This document shows positions 50,301 through 59,934 of a DNA stretch of 64,000 bases, piece by piece; within the stretch, counting starts at the first letter, position 1; each line of letters begins with the position of its first letter. Location of the stretch: assembly GCA_028284155.1 (NCBI GenBank), contig JANQSF010000065.1, positions 62,001 to 126,000 on the forward strand, written 5' to 3'. The notes beneath the pieces are model-generated. The model was not told where the DNA came from, made no database searches, and saw nothing but the letters and a program-made list of their open reading frames with translations. The DNA is from Phycisphaeraceae bacterium. GTDB taxonomy: Bacteria > Planctomycetota > Phycisphaerae > Phycisphaerales > Phycisphaeraceae. The translations under genes and the position numbers were made by a program.

Positions 50301-51791
50301 ATGCACCGCCGTCAATTCATAAAGCTTGCCGCCAGCGCCGGGCTCGCGCTGCCGACGTCAACCGCTCTCGCCGCGAACCCAGACGTCAAGCGCAGGTTTG
50401 TCGGCATGCAGATCTCGCCGTTCACGATCTTCGATGAAGGCGTGGAACGATGCTTGGACCTGCTGCGGGACGCAGCCGGGATCAACACACTGGTCTGTTT
50501 CAGCCACACTTACCTTCTCGGGTCGAAACCGAAGAACGTCCTGGCGGATCACGGATTCAATCTCCAACCGCGAAACTTCTTCAAGGACAACCAACGATTC
50601 TGTTGGGTCCGGACGCACGACAAGTACTACAAAAACACCGTCGTTCGCCATCAGCCCGTGACCAGGAACACTGAATACCACGACCGGGATATCTTCAGTG
50701 AACTTGCTGAGCCCGCGCGCAAGCGTGGGATGAAGGTCTACGCAAGGATGCTCGAAGCCGGTGGGCGGCGGGCGCATCGGATACCGAACTACGACAAAGT
50801 CTTGACCGTCGATATCGACGGCAAGCCCGGTCGCGGGCCGTGCTGGAACCATCCTCACTATCGCGAGTGGCTTTATGCCACCGTCCGCGACTTGGTCGAA
50901 AACAACTCGATCGACGGCTTTCAGTGGGGAGCGGAACGCACGGGGCCGCTTTCATACGTCCTGTTTCGCGGCTTGATCCCAACCTGCTTCTGCCAATATT
51001 GCAAAGACCGGAACAAGCAGCACGGCATCAACGCCGACCGAGCGAAACAGGGATTCCGTGACCTTTACCAACTTGTCAAGGGACTGGAGCAGAACAAGCC
51101 GAAACCTGCCGACGGCGTGTTCACGATGGTGCTGCGCATTTTCCAACGCTTTCCCGAAGTCCTCTCATGGGACTACCAGTGGTTTCAAGCCGACGAGGAG
51201 ATCGGCAGTGAGATCCACCGCATCGTCAAGTCCATCCAACCGAATATCGAGTCTGGCCGGCACATTGATCACCAGCGCTCAAGTTGGGATGTGTTCTACC
51301 GGGCCGCGATGCCCTACGACCAGATCGCCCAAAACGCGGATTTCATCAAACCCATTCTCTATCACGAGACGCTCGGGCCTCGGCTTCGCTGGTGGGTGAT
51401 CGCTGAGATGCAGAAGCGCGTCCTGAATGAATTGTCGTTAAAGCAGTCGCTTGAGTTGTACTACGCGTTGTTTCACCAGGATCGCAAAGAACGGCCCCCA
51501 CTCGACAGGCTCGACAAAGCCGGCCTTGGCCCCGAATACGTCTTTCGTGAAACCAAACGATGCAAGGACGCCGTACGAGGTAGCGCCAAGGTCTACGCGG
51601 GCATCGGCATCGACGTGCCGTGGTACGTGCCCAACGGCATGGAACGGCGACCAAGCAATCCTGAAACGATGCAGCGGGCGGTCAAGCGCGCATTTGATGC
51701 CGGTGCTGACGGCGTACTGGCTTCGCGCGAGTACATCGAAATGTCATTGCAGAGCCTGAAGGCTTTTGGTAGTGCGATCAGGGCATTGTGA
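50301..51791 (+). CDS. Tat-exported TIM-barrel glycosidase-like protein
   Basis: 496 residues from MHRRQFIKLAASAG (Tat signal) ending SRTALAAN-like cleavage. The barrel pattern GVERCLDLLRDAAGINTLVCFSHTYL, KRGMKVYARMLEAGGRR, GFQWGAERTGPLSYVL and FEATURES such as TCFCQYCKDRNKQHG (a Cys pair near residue 240) resemble putative glycoside hydrolase-type TIM barrels (GHL families) in Planctomycetes. Candidate catalytic acids are Glu in GAERTG and nearby Asp in SWDYQW. Function is not established. Confidence 0.65.
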   Translation: MHRRQFIKLAASAGLALPTSTALAANPDVKRRFVGMQISPFTIFDEGVERCLDLLRDAAGINTLVCFSHTYLLGSKPKNVLADHGFNLQPRNFFKDNQRFCWVRTHDKYYKNTVVRHQPVTRNTEYHDRDIFSELAEPARKRGMKVYARMLEAGGRRAHRIPNYDKVLTVDIDGKPGRGPCWNHPHYREWLYATVRDLVENNSIDGFQWGAERTGPLSYVLFRGLIPTCFCQYCKDRNKQHGINADRAKQGFRDLYQLVKGLEQNKPKPADGVFTMVLRIFQRFPEVLSWDYQWFQADEEIGSEIHRIVKSIQPNIESGRHIDHQRSSWDVFYRAAMPYDQIAQNADFIKPILYHETLGPRLRWWVIAEMQKRVLNELSLKQSLELYYALFHQDRKERPPLDRLDKAGLGPEYVFRETKRCKDAVRGSAKVYAGIGIDVPWYVPNGMERRPSNPETMQRAVKRAFDAGADGVLASREYIEMSLQSLKAFGSAIRAL

Positions 51792-51987
51792 GGCTTGATT
51801 CGTTGCTGAAGCGTCAGATACCACTGATGAGTCGCCAACTCCAAATCGAACCCGATGCGAGTTTCCGCAAATCGCTGATCAACTGCAATTCGCCAGTCCG
51901 ATTCTGAATCGTGTTGCCGGCAACAGGTTGAGCAGGCCGGTGTCATAGGCTGCCTCCGTCGTGTGGTGGATCGAACCCCTGACTTTG
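51792..51987. other. Intergenic spacer
   Basis: About 200 bp between convergent genes with nothing recognisable; no hairpin with U-tract and no repeat copy. Confidence 0.4.
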
Positions 51988-52566
51988 TCAGCCAGTCTGT
52001 TCAAAGTGATTGAGATCGTCGACGTGAGAAGCCGTCAGTCCTGACTCGCGAGCGGCTTTCAGATTGCGCATTTGGTCGTCGACAAAGTGCAAGCGCGAGG
52101 CATGGCCTGCCTGTTGGCGCACCAATTCGAACAACCGTTGATCGGGCTTGGCCAGGGCGACTTCATCCGACACGATGATCTTGTCAAAGTGCTTGCGCAG
52201 GTCGAACCTTGCGAGTCTTCGATGTAGCCAAACGGAACGATGATTGGAGAGAATCCAGATGGGTATGTTTTGCCTCCAAGCGCTCAGGCGTGGCGCAACC
52301 GGGCCGAGGCGGTAGTGCGTTTCCAGCAACGCCTGCCAGCACTCCGGATCGCCGCGGTGGCCGGTGAGGCGGTGCCACAGTTCTTCGTCGTCCTTCAATT
52401 CACCCGTCCATGCGGGCAACCGCAACTCGTTGTACCAGCGCGCTTCGACCGTCTGCGGCTTCTGTTCTGTCATGACAGCCAGGTCGTGCAGGAATGACTT
52501 GAAAGGGTTGTTGAAAACGACCCCGTGGGCGTCGAGAATCAGGATGTCGATTTGATCGAGATTCAT
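51988..52566 (-). CDS. HAD-superfamily hydrolase
   Basis: 192 residues. ILILDAHGVVFNNPFKSF at the start has DAHG in place of the usual DxD (nucleophile Asp kept, second Asp replaced by His), so activity may be altered. Motif II is IWILSNHRS and motif III-IV is KIIVSDEVALAKPDQRLFE then LHFVDDQMRNLKAARESGL (Asp pair). Cap region resembles HAD-IA. Its start overlaps the end of the kinase gene by 4 bases (ATGA), so the two are coupled. Confidence 0.8.
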   Translation of the reverse strand: MNLDQIDILILDAHGVVFNNPFKSFLHDLAVMTEQKPQTVEARWYNELRLPAWTGELKDDEELWHRLTGHRGDPECWQALLETHYRLGPVAPRLSAWRQNIPIWILSNHRSVWLHRRLARFDLRKHFDKIIVSDEVALAKPDQRLFELVRQQAGHASRLHFVDDQMRNLKAARESGLTASHVDDLNHFEQTG

Positions 52567-53507
52567 GCCGACCCGCCGTCCCCGCGTGAAAGGTCTTCCG
52601 TGGCGTCGATGTGGGTCACCACTTCATCGACGACGCGTTGTGTCAGGTCGTGTGATCGGGCGATGTCGTAGACCGGCACATGGGATCGGTTGGCGTGTTC
52701 GATCAGGAGCGACTGAAGATCGCGGATGCGATCCAGGTGGCTCAGGTGACGGTTGCCGTTGCGCTCCGGCTCGCTGTGCGCCCGCCGGACGAGTTGGGCG
52801 CGGTGGTGTTGTGTGTCATCAACAATGGCCGTCATTTCAACGACGATCGGCCGATTGGGGTGTTCCGCCAACTCGCCGCGCAGGAAGCCGGGCATCAGGT
52901 GCACGCCCTCGACGATGGCGCTGGTGTGCTCATTGATCAGACGGGACGCCACGGCCGCGGTGGCGGCGCTGACGGCCCTGGCCTGCCGATGGAACGCGCC
53001 CAAAGGCGGGTCGCCGGGGTGGGTTTCGGTCGTCTCGTACGTTGAAATGTGCAACTCGGGCAGCACCGAATGCGGGATGACCGAACGGAGCACCTCGCGG
53101 ATCGTGTCGGTCGTGACCACGCGGGTCAAGCCCAGCCGCACGGCCAGGCGTGTGGCGAGGGTCGACTTGCCGACACCCGGCGCGCCCGCTAGCGCGACGA
53201 TCACCGGTCGGCCTGACCGCTTGGCCCGCCGCCAACCGAGGTAGCGTTCGGCCGCTTCCTTGCCGGCGCGTTGCTCGATCATTTCGTGCGCAACCTGCGT
53301 CAGCGCGTCGGCCTCGATCTCACGTTCGGGGCGGTCGAGCAGACGCTGCTGGATTTCCGCGGCCACCCGATAGGCCTCTTCGGTCCGCAGGCCTGTAACG
53401 AGAATGCTCGTCGCCATCAAACCCTTGGAGAACGGCAATCCCGTGCCGGCCCGGTCGCGCACCATAATGAGGCTGGCTTCCTTTTGCGGGGCAAGGTCGG
53501 TGGGCAT
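52563..53507 (-). CDS. 2-phosphoglycerate kinase-like P-loop protein with ATP-cone
   Basis: 314 residues. An N-terminal ATP-cone-like region (MVRDRAGTGLPFSKGLMATSILVTGLRTEEAYRVAAEIQ), as in archaeal 2-phosphoglycerate kinase, is followed by a P-loop ALAGAPGVGKSTLATRLAVRLGLTRVVTTDTIREVL. HDRAQLVRRAHS-like and SAIVEGVHLMPGF segments complete the kinase fold. The archaeal enzyme makes 2,3-bisphosphoglycerate for the cyclic compatible solute; whether this one does is unproven. AAAGGA precedes the start. The linked HAD phosphatase could oppose it. Confidence 0.8.
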   Translation of the reverse strand: MPTDLAPQKEASLIMVRDRAGTGLPFSKGLMATSILVTGLRTEEAYRVAAEIQQRLLDRPEREIEADALTQVAHEMIEQRAGKEAAERYLGWRRAKRSGRPVIVALAGAPGVGKSTLATRLAVRLGLTRVVTTDTIREVLRSVIPHSVLPELHISTYETTETHPGDPPLGAFHRQARAVSAATAAVASRLINEHTSAIVEGVHLMPGFLRGELAEHPNRPIVVEMTAIVDDTQHHRAQLVRRAHSEPERNGNRHLSHLDRIRDLQSLLIEHANRSHVPVYDIARSHDLTQRVVDEVVTHIDATEDLSRGDGGSA

Positions 53508-53714
53508 GACTGATTCCTTTCAACTGAGTGAGGCTTCTCGGCGCGGCCGCCGCATTGCGGCACGTCGTGCCATTACACGGGGCGATTCAAATGATTGTTG
53601 GTGGTATTGAGTCATTGAACTGATAGAATCTGAACTGCAATTCATTTGGTATTTTGAAACATCGTCGTTCGAGATGACACTGGGATTACACACAACACGA
53701 CACGCTCGATCTCA

Positions 53715-55358
53715 TCAGGCAAGTGGTTGTCGAGGTGTCGCAGAGCGGTTGATTGCCTGTTTTCCAATGAGGCGGAATAACCGCTTGCCTGCCTTCTCAA
53801 TCAGGACGACGATGTCGCCTGCGGGAAGGGTCAGTCGGTTCGGGGCGAGCCGCACGGGCTTGATTGTCTTGACGCCGAGCCAGGCGATCGCGATCCCCGC
53901 GAGAACGGGGTAAGCACCGGCCCAAAGCGCTTTCGGACTCGACGCGACCTCGGCCGCGTTTGCCGGACCGGCGTTCGGCCAGAGCCAGACGGTCGAGTAT
54001 GAAAGCGTGACCATCACACAGGCGCTGATTGCTGCGGGGAGAGGAGCGGCTTGTTGGCTGATCGCGGCCTTACCCGGCCACGAAAGGCATACGAATCGAA
54101 CCATGAGCAGCACCGTGCCGACCGCCGCGATGGGCAGCAGCGTGATCAGCCAATCGCTCCAGACTGATGACGACAAGGCGATCTCCGATTTCAACCCGGC
54201 CTTGGCGAGCGCGCCGCTGGTCCACGGCGCGCCAGCGAGTGACAAAGCGGGCATAACCAGCGCCAGTTGCGTCAACCAGCGGCTCGCCCGGCTGGGCACG
54301 GCTTGTTCGGATAGACCCTGAGCGAGGAACAGCGCTGCCTTCGCCAGCGCGTGATGCAGCGCGTAGATGAGGACCGCGCCCAGCGCGAACTGCCACCGCC
54401 CGGCCGACTGCAAAGCGACGCCCAGCGCCGCGACCATCGTGCCCATCTGACTCACACTTGAATAGGCGAGCACCGCCTTGGGGTGACGTTGCATCAGACC
54501 GATGAAGACGCCCGCGAAGGCGGCCAGGAGTCCAAGGCCGGTGAACAGGCCGCCGACCACAGGTAGTTCGACCTGACCGAACGGAAGCAGGCGTAGCCAA
54601 CCGATCAATGCGGCGTTGATCATCGCGCCGCTCATGACGGCGGCCGCCGGTGTGGGCGCCGCGCGGTATGACAAGGGCATCCACATGTGCAGGCCGATCA
54701 CACCGGCCTTGACGCCCAGACCCAGCAGTGACAACACCGAAACGAGCCGCCAGCGATCGGGCGATACGCCCGCCAGTTGGGCTTGTTCGAAGTTGGCCGT
54801 GCCGGCGGATTGTGCAAGCACGACCATGGCTGCGAAGAGGACGACCTCGCCGATCACCGCCATCGCGATGTAGACCCGTCCTGCCCGCATCACCGAAGGC
54901 GACCGGCTGTGAATCACTAGGCCGTAGGACGCGAACGTCATGACGGCGAACCACATATAGAACGACGCCATGTCCAATGAAACGACCAGGCCGAGGTTGC
55001 CGGCCATCGTCAGCAGAAACAGCACGAAAAAGTGAGTACCGGCGTGGTCGCGGAAAGACCTGCTCTGCGCGTACACGCCGCCAATGAACCAGATCGTCGC
55101 GGTAAGAAAGAGGAAGACGCGGCCGGTTTCGTCGAGGCCGAACTGCGCACCGAGCAAGAACCATGGCACGTCGGCGACCACGCCGGCCGGCGCCCACAGC
55201 GCCACGACCAGCGCGGGCAACGTCGCCCAGGGAGCGAGCAACGGCACGTACCGCCGAGCGCCGCGTATGGTGGCCAATGCCGCCACCGTCATCGGCAGGG
55301 CAATGACCAGCAACCACACGCCGCCGTGCGACAAGATGTTGGCGAGGAAGTCGCTCAT
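53715..55358 (-). CDS. Third antiporter-like (NuoL/M/N-type) membrane subunit of Mrp operon
   Basis: 547 residues from MSDFLANILS (ATG at 55358). Many transmembrane segments with a quinone-oxidoreductase/Mrp antiporter fold: LGVKAGVIGLHMWMPLSYRAAPTPAAAVMSGAMIN, where the Lys in GVKAG and the following His are the proton-path residues. ALHHALAKAALFLAQG is the later Lys helix. The C-terminus adds helices beyond the core. The start overlaps the stop of the preceding subunit (ATGA). Compared with MrpD it is more divergent. Confidence 0.8.
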   Translation of the reverse strand: MSDFLANILSHGGVWLLVIALPMTVAALATIRGARRYVPLLAPWATLPALVVALWAPAGVVADVPWFLLGAQFGLDETGRVFLFLTATIWFIGGVYAQSRSFRDHAGTHFFVLFLLTMAGNLGLVVSLDMASFYMWFAVMTFASYGLVIHSRSPSVMRAGRVYIAMAVIGEVVLFAAMVVLAQSAGTANFEQAQLAGVSPDRWRLVSVLSLLGLGVKAGVIGLHMWMPLSYRAAPTPAAAVMSGAMINAALIGWLRLLPFGQVELPVVGGLFTGLGLLAAFAGVFIGLMQRHPKAVLAYSSVSQMGTMVAALGVALQSAGRWQFALGAVLIYALHHALAKAALFLAQGLSEQAVPSRASRWLTQLALVMPALSLAGAPWTSGALAKAGLKSEIALSSSVWSDWLITLLPIAAVGTVLLMVRFVCLSWPGKAAISQQAAPLPAAISACVMVTLSYSTVWLWPNAGPANAAEVASSPKALWAGAYPVLAGIAIAWLGVKTIKPVRLAPNRLTLPAGDIVVLIEKAGKRLFRLIGKQAINRSATPRQPLA

Positions 55359-56854
55359 AGCCCGAACTCCCTGCGCATGATCAGTGTCGCCCAGGTCAGC
55401 GGGCTGGCGTCCGCGGTGGCAAACAGGCCGATGATCATCGACAGCGCGGCCGTGAACAACGCGGGGGCAAGCAGCGGCCACTTCGCTTCGGCCGCGTCTT
55501 TGTGGTCATCTGACTTGCCATTGACGGAGTTTTCCACCGCGAACCAAGCGGTGTGGATGATGGGCAGGAAATACGCCGCGTTGAGCAACCCGCTGGTCAC
55601 CAGCACCGCGATGACCCAGCCCTGATTTGCCGCGGCCGCGCCGACACCCAGGTGCCACTTGCTCACGAACCCGGCGAGCGGCGGGATGCCGATCATCCCG
55701 AACGCCGCGACGGTGAACGCGGCCATGGTCCACGGCATCCGTCGGCCGATGCCCCGCATCTGACTGACCCGGTAGATGCCAGCCGATTCAGCCAGGTTCC
55801 CGGCGCAAAAGAACAACGTGATCTTCATCACGCCTTGGTGGACCAGGTGAACGATCCCGCCCAGCGCCGCGATGGGGCTGCCCAGCGACAGGCCCAGTGC
55901 GATGTACGACACCTGGCTAACTGTTGAATAGGCCAGGCGACGCTTCAGATCATCCTGCGCCAGCGCGCGGACCGATCCGTAAACGATGGTGAATGACGCG
56001 GCAAGCGTCAGGGGCAACAGCAACCCCATCTGGTCGCTCGTTTCGATCCCATACACGTCGCTGACCACGCGGACGATGCCGAACGCCCCGGCCTTGACCA
56101 CGGCGACGGCGTGGAGCAGGGCCGACACCGGCGCGGGGGCAACCATGGCCTTGGGCAGCCAGCCGTGCAAAGGCACCAGCGCAGCCTTGACGCCGAAGCC
56201 GGCGATCAAGAGGAAGAAGATCACTGTCAGTGTCGGGCCTTGCTCGGCAACCAGCCCGTTGAGGAAGCCCTGTTCACGGAACGCGAGCGTCCCGGCGACG
56301 TGGTACAGCCAGACGGTCGCCAGCAACAACACCGCGCCGCCGCCGAGCGTGTAGGTCAGATAGGTCCGCGCCGCCTGCAGCGCCTTGGCCGACCCGCGGT
56401 GCGCGACCAGGGGATACGTTGTCAGCGTGAGCAATTCGTAGAAGACAAGGAAGGTCAGCAGGTCGCCGGCCAACGCGATACCGACGGTGGCGCTGACACA
56501 CAAGCTGAAGAAACCGAAGAACCGCCTGCGATGCGGGGCGTTGTCGAGGTAGCCGATCGCATAGATCGTCGTGAACAGCCAGAGCAAGGCCGACAGCGTG
56601 ATCAGGAACATCGACAGCGCGTCGGCGTGCAGCGTCAACGGCAGGCCCGGCAGGAACGGGATGGTCAGTCGATACGTCTGCTCGTGGAACACACCCCAGA
56701 GCATGATGGCCACGATCGCCAGTTTGAGGGTCGCGCCGCCGAGGCTCATCGCGCCACGCAACCAATGCCGATCGGCAGGCAGCAGAAAGATGAGCACCGC
56801 CGGGACCAGCGAACTCAACAGGACGATCAAGGGCATCAAGACAGAGGCGGTCAT
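55355..56854 (-). CDS. Second antiporter-like membrane subunit (MrpA-N/MrpD-like)
   Basis: 499 residues, about 14 helices. GIALAGDLLTFLVFYELLTLTTYPLVAHRGS has the helix-5 Glu, and FGVKAALVPLHGWLPKAMVAPAPVSALLHAVAVVKAGAFGIVRV carries the conserved Lys and the helix-7/8 motif of proton-pumping antiporter subunits. Belongs to the complex I NuoL/M/N superfamily. It overlaps mrpD on one side and the third antiporter-like subunit on the other, each by 4 bases. Confidence 0.85.
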   Translation of the reverse strand: MTASVLMPLIVLLSSLVPAVLIFLLPADRHWLRGAMSLGGATLKLAIVAIMLWGVFHEQTYRLTIPFLPGLPLTLHADALSMFLITLSALLWLFTTIYAIGYLDNAPHRRRFFGFFSLCVSATVGIALAGDLLTFLVFYELLTLTTYPLVAHRGSAKALQAARTYLTYTLGGGAVLLLATVWLYHVAGTLAFREQGFLNGLVAEQGPTLTVIFFLLIAGFGVKAALVPLHGWLPKAMVAPAPVSALLHAVAVVKAGAFGIVRVVSDVYGIETSDQMGLLLPLTLAASFTIVYGSVRALAQDDLKRRLAYSTVSQVSYIALGLSLGSPIAALGGIVHLVHQGVMKITLFFCAGNLAESAGIYRVSQMRGIGRRMPWTMAAFTVAAFGMIGIPPLAGFVSKWHLGVGAAAANQGWVIAVLVTSGLLNAAYFLPIIHTAWFAVENSVNGKSDDHKDAAEAKWPLLAPALFTAALSMIIGLFATADASPLTWATLIMRREFGL

Positions 56855-58338
56855 GGGACAACCTCCGCCAGTTGGGTCGTGCCCGCGGCACCGGCGTTAG
56901 CGACCCAAATCGAGATCGGCTCGACAAGAAAGCCCATAAGCAGCGCGGCGAGCGCCAACGCCATCGCAGACCACTCGAGTGTACGGTGTCGCGTGACGAC
57001 CGATCCGGCGAACTCTTCCGTATGAAACGCCACGCGGATGAAGCGGAAGATGTAGCCGGCCGCGAGCAGCCCGCCGGCCAGCATGATCGCCGCGATGAGC
57101 CAGTTGTCCGATGCGATGGATGCGTCGAGCAGGACCCACTTGGCGCCGAAGCCGCCGGCCGGCGGCAGGCCCATCAGGCTGATGCCGGCCAGCGCAAAGG
57201 CGAACACGGCCACGGGCGTCGACACACTCACGCCGCGCAGACCATGCATGCCGTCGTCCCCCGCCACACGCTGCATCGCGCCCGCCGCCATGAACGCGCC
57301 GGCCTTGGCCAAGCCGTGCGCCAGCGCAAGACAGATCAGCCCAGTCACGACCGCATCGCGCTGCGCAGCGTCGCGCAACAGCGGCAAGACGAGGAACAGA
57401 TAACCCAACTGCGCAACCGTCGAATACGCAACGAGTAACTTCAGCCTCGGCGTGCGCAGGGCCTGAACCGAGCCCCAGATGATGGCCGCCGCGCCCAGTC
57501 CGCTGAGCACGAAAGAACCGACATCGGTCACCGACGCGGGAAACACGTCGAGCCAATAGCGCAAGACGAGGTAGAAAGAAGCCTTGACCACCAGCGCCGA
57601 AAGCACGGCGCTGACCGGCGCCGGCGCACTGCCGTGCGCGGCCGGTAGCCAGAAGTGCATGGGAAACAATGCGGCCTTGAGTATCAGGCCCACCGTCACC
57701 GCCGCGCAGGCCGCGACCGACGCCCAATCCGTCCCCAGTTGTTCGCCCAGCATGACCAGGTCGAGCACGCCGTGCTGCGCATAGAGCAACGCCACGCCGA
57801 GCAAGTAGGCTAATGAACCGGCCAGTGCGAGGATGAGGTATCGAAACGACGCGCGGACCGACACCGCTTTGCCGGTCATCGCAACCAGCCCGACCGACGC
57901 CAGCGTGACCAGTTCGAGCGTGACATAGACGTTGAACGCGTCGCCGGCCAGGAACAACGCGTTGAGCGCGCCCCACAACATCAGCCATAACGGCCAGTAG
58001 GACCTCGACGACGCATCGTCCGCGCCGCCAAGATAACGGTGGCCGTACAAGCAAGTGACCAGGCCGACGACGGCCGACAACAACACCATCAACCCGCTGA
58101 GCACATCGGCGTGCAACGCGATGCCCAGCGGCTGGTCCCACCCGCCCACCGCGTAGCGGATGGCCCCTTCGGTGACCACGCCATAGCACAGGCCTGCGCT
58201 TGCCAGTGGGATCGCCAGTCCGGCAAGCCAGGCGACGTACAGATTCGCGCGCGGACCCACAACGTACGCCGCGACCGCCAACGTGAACGGCAGGGCGATA
58301 CAAAGGATCAACCAGGTTTCGGCTCCCACACCGATCAT
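56851..58338 (-). CDS. mrpD: Na+/H+ antiporter subunit D (Mrp type)
   Basis: 495 residues, about 14 helices. FLAGDAFNVYVTLELVTLASVGLVAMTGK (helix-5 Glu), VGLILKAALFPMHFWLPAAHGSAPAPVSAVLSALVVKASFYLVLR (Lys and antiporter motif) and LAHGLAKAGAFMAAGAMQ (later Lys) are all present. MrpD is a main ion-translocating subunit of the multi-subunit Na+/H+ antiporter. The order following mrpC fits. Starts and ends overlap neighbours by 4 bases. Confidence 0.9.
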   Translation of the reverse strand: MIGVGAETWLILCIALPFTLAVAAYVVGPRANLYVAWLAGLAIPLASAGLCYGVVTEGAIRYAVGGWDQPLGIALHADVLSGLMVLLSAVVGLVTCLYGHRYLGGADDASSRSYWPLWLMLWGALNALFLAGDAFNVYVTLELVTLASVGLVAMTGKAVSVRASFRYLILALAGSLAYLLGVALLYAQHGVLDLVMLGEQLGTDWASVAACAAVTVGLILKAALFPMHFWLPAAHGSAPAPVSAVLSALVVKASFYLVLRYWLDVFPASVTDVGSFVLSGLGAAAIIWGSVQALRTPRLKLLVAYSTVAQLGYLFLVLPLLRDAAQRDAVVTGLICLALAHGLAKAGAFMAAGAMQRVAGDDGMHGLRGVSVSTPVAVFAFALAGISLMGLPPAGGFGAKWVLLDASIASDNWLIAAIMLAGGLLAAGYIFRFIRVAFHTEEFAGSVVTRHRTLEWSAMALALAALLMGFLVEPISIWVANAGAAGTTQLAEVVP

Positions 58339-58640
58339 GGTTTGACCTCACCTTCAGGCCTGCCTTCCTGTTCCTGCTCGGCAACCCGGCAGGCGAGAGC
58401 CACCGCCAACGCCGTCGCGCTCACGGCGACGACGATGCCCGTGAGCACCATCGCGTGCGGCACGGGGTCGGGCGCGCCCTCGGCGCGCGCTGCCGACGCG
58501 ATTAGGATCAGGAACACGCCCGTGCCCATCACATTGACCGCCAGGATGCGGCGCAGCATGTGCTCCAGGGCCACCAGCCCGTACAGGCCGAGGCAGACCA
58601 GAGCGACGCCGCCAAACGCATAGAGCATTTCGTGAGTCAC
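58335..58640 (-). CDS. mrpC: Na+/H+ antiporter subunit C
   Basis: 101 residues from a GTG at 58640 that overlaps the previous stop as GTGA; a longer frame upstream is a shadow of the neighbour. Three helices: GGVALVCLGLYGLVA, ILAVNVMGTGVFLILIA and HAMVLTGIVVAVSATALAVALA, with DPVPHAMVLTGIVVA, the NuoK-like signature of MrpC. Confidence 0.88.
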   Translation of the reverse strand: MTHEMLYAFGGVALVCLGLYGLVALEHMLRRILAVNVMGTGVFLILIASAARAEGAPDPVPHAMVLTGIVVAVSATALAVALACRVAEQEQEGRPEGEVKP

Positions 58641-59632
58641 GACGCACCCCCTTGCAGTGAGGGCGCGCGATGCGGCGTCAGGACGCCGCCAAACAGCATG
58701 GTCAAGATGACAGCGATGGAAACGGTTGCCGCCGCCTCGATTGCCAGGATCAGCGGTTTGGCCAGTTCGATCGGATACTCCAGCAGGTTGCGTCCAGTCC
58801 ACATGACGTTTAGGGCGACACCGCCAAACATCAGCAGCCCGGCAGCGACGAACGCCCGGACGACACGCGCGGAAAGCCACGCTGGGCGCGCCTGCTTGTT
58901 AAGGATCAGCAATACGCCCGCGCCCGCCAGCAACGCGCCGGCCTGAAACGCGCCGCCCGGCGCATCGCCACCACGCCAAAGCAGGTAACCGCTCACGATG
59001 ACGATCAGGGGAACAATGACATGGACAAGACTGTCCAGCACCAGCGAGTGGCGCTGCTCGGCACTGACGACCGGCCCAGGCGTCTCGCGCCGCAACTGCA
59101 TCACACCGATCAACGCGAGCAGCAGCACGGCGATCTCTAACAACGTGTCGTATCCTCTGAAGTTGAGCAAGACGGCCGTCACCGGATTGCCCGCGCCGCT
59201 GTCCGACAGGTTGGCTTCGACCTGCGGACTAAGTCCCGCCTGTTGCGCGGGCAGGTTGGCCACCGCCGCCGCAAGCAACCCACCGACCACGCACGCGAGC
59301 ACGGCGCCGACAAGTTGTTTCCCCCACCCGCCAAGTCTGGCGTCGGCCGAGCGCGATGACGCCGCGGCTGTATCGGCGGCGCGCTCATAGGCTGACCGTC
59401 GCCGAATGCGATTGGCCGCCGCGATGAGCAGCGCCGTGGTCAGCCCGGCGCCGATCGCCGCCTCGGCGATCGCGATGTCCGGAGCGCGCAGCCGCGCCCA
59501 GACCAACGCCATCAGCAGGCCGTAGGGCAGGAAAGTCACCACGGCGACCTCGATCCGCCGTGCAGTCATCGCTCGCCAGGCGAGCCACACCAACGCCAGC
59601 AGCGCCAAAATGTCAAACGCCCAGACGGTCAT
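58637..59632 (-). CDS. Fused DUF4040/MbhE-like and MnhB subunit
   Basis: 331 residues combining two pieces. The first about 110 (VWAFDILALLALVWLAWRAM, FLPYGLLMALVWARLRAPDIAIAEAAIGAGLTTALLIAA) is a DUF4040 region, normally the C-terminus of MrpA. The second (LNFRGYDTLLEIAVLLLALIGVM and VHVIVPLIVIVSGYLLWRGGDAPGGAFQAGALLAGAGVLLIL) is an MnhB domain with the conserved DAPGGAFQAG. This corresponds to a MrpA-tail plus MrpB fusion, as in some group-two Mrp operons that lack full-length MrpA. Confidence 0.85.
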   Translation of the reverse strand: MTVWAFDILALLALVWLAWRAMTARRIEVAVVTFLPYGLLMALVWARLRAPDIAIAEAAIGAGLTTALLIAAANRIRRRSAYERAADTAAASSRSADARLGGWGKQLVGAVLACVVGGLLAAAVANLPAQQAGLSPQVEANLSDSGAGNPVTAVLLNFRGYDTLLEIAVLLLALIGVMQLRRETPGPVVSAEQRHSLVLDSLVHVIVPLIVIVSGYLLWRGGDAPGGAFQAGALLAGAGVLLILNKQARPAWLSARVVRAFVAAGLLMFGGVALNVMWTGRNLLEYPIELAKPLILAIEAAATVSIAVILTMLFGGVLTPHRAPSLQGGAS

Positions 59633-59934
59633 GGCTCACCCCGCTCCCATGGCCGCAGCCCCGACCGGTCCGCGTATTGCGCGATCAGGTTGCAAGCGGT
59701 CGCGCCCGCCGCCAGCGCGACTGCCCAGACCAGCATCACTTTCAACGCAACGAAGATCGAAGGTGACTGCAGCGCGATGGCCAGGGACACAAAGCCCAGA
59801 CCCAGCGTGTCGGCCTTCGTCAACGCGTGCAGACGCGTGTAGATATCCGGGAACCGGATCAGACCCACCGTGCCGGCCACGAAGAACGCCAGCCCGGTCA
59901 CCAGTGCCAGGCCGCTTAAGACGTCAACCCACAT
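59629..59934 (-). CDS. mrpG: Na+/H+ antiporter subunit G
   Basis: 101 residues from MWVDVLSG (ATG 59934), which is preceded by GAGGAAGGGG; ATG 59952 is the alternative. Three helices, with GLIRFPDIYTRLHALTKADTLGLGFVSLA, the MrpG signature. It overlaps mrpF by 11 bases and the fused subunit by 4 bases. Confidence 0.88.
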   Translation of the reverse strand: MWVDVLSGLALVTGLAFFVAGTVGLIRFPDIYTRLHALTKADTLGLGFVSLAIALQSPSIFVALKVMLVWAVALAAGATACNLIAQYADRSGLRPWERGEP

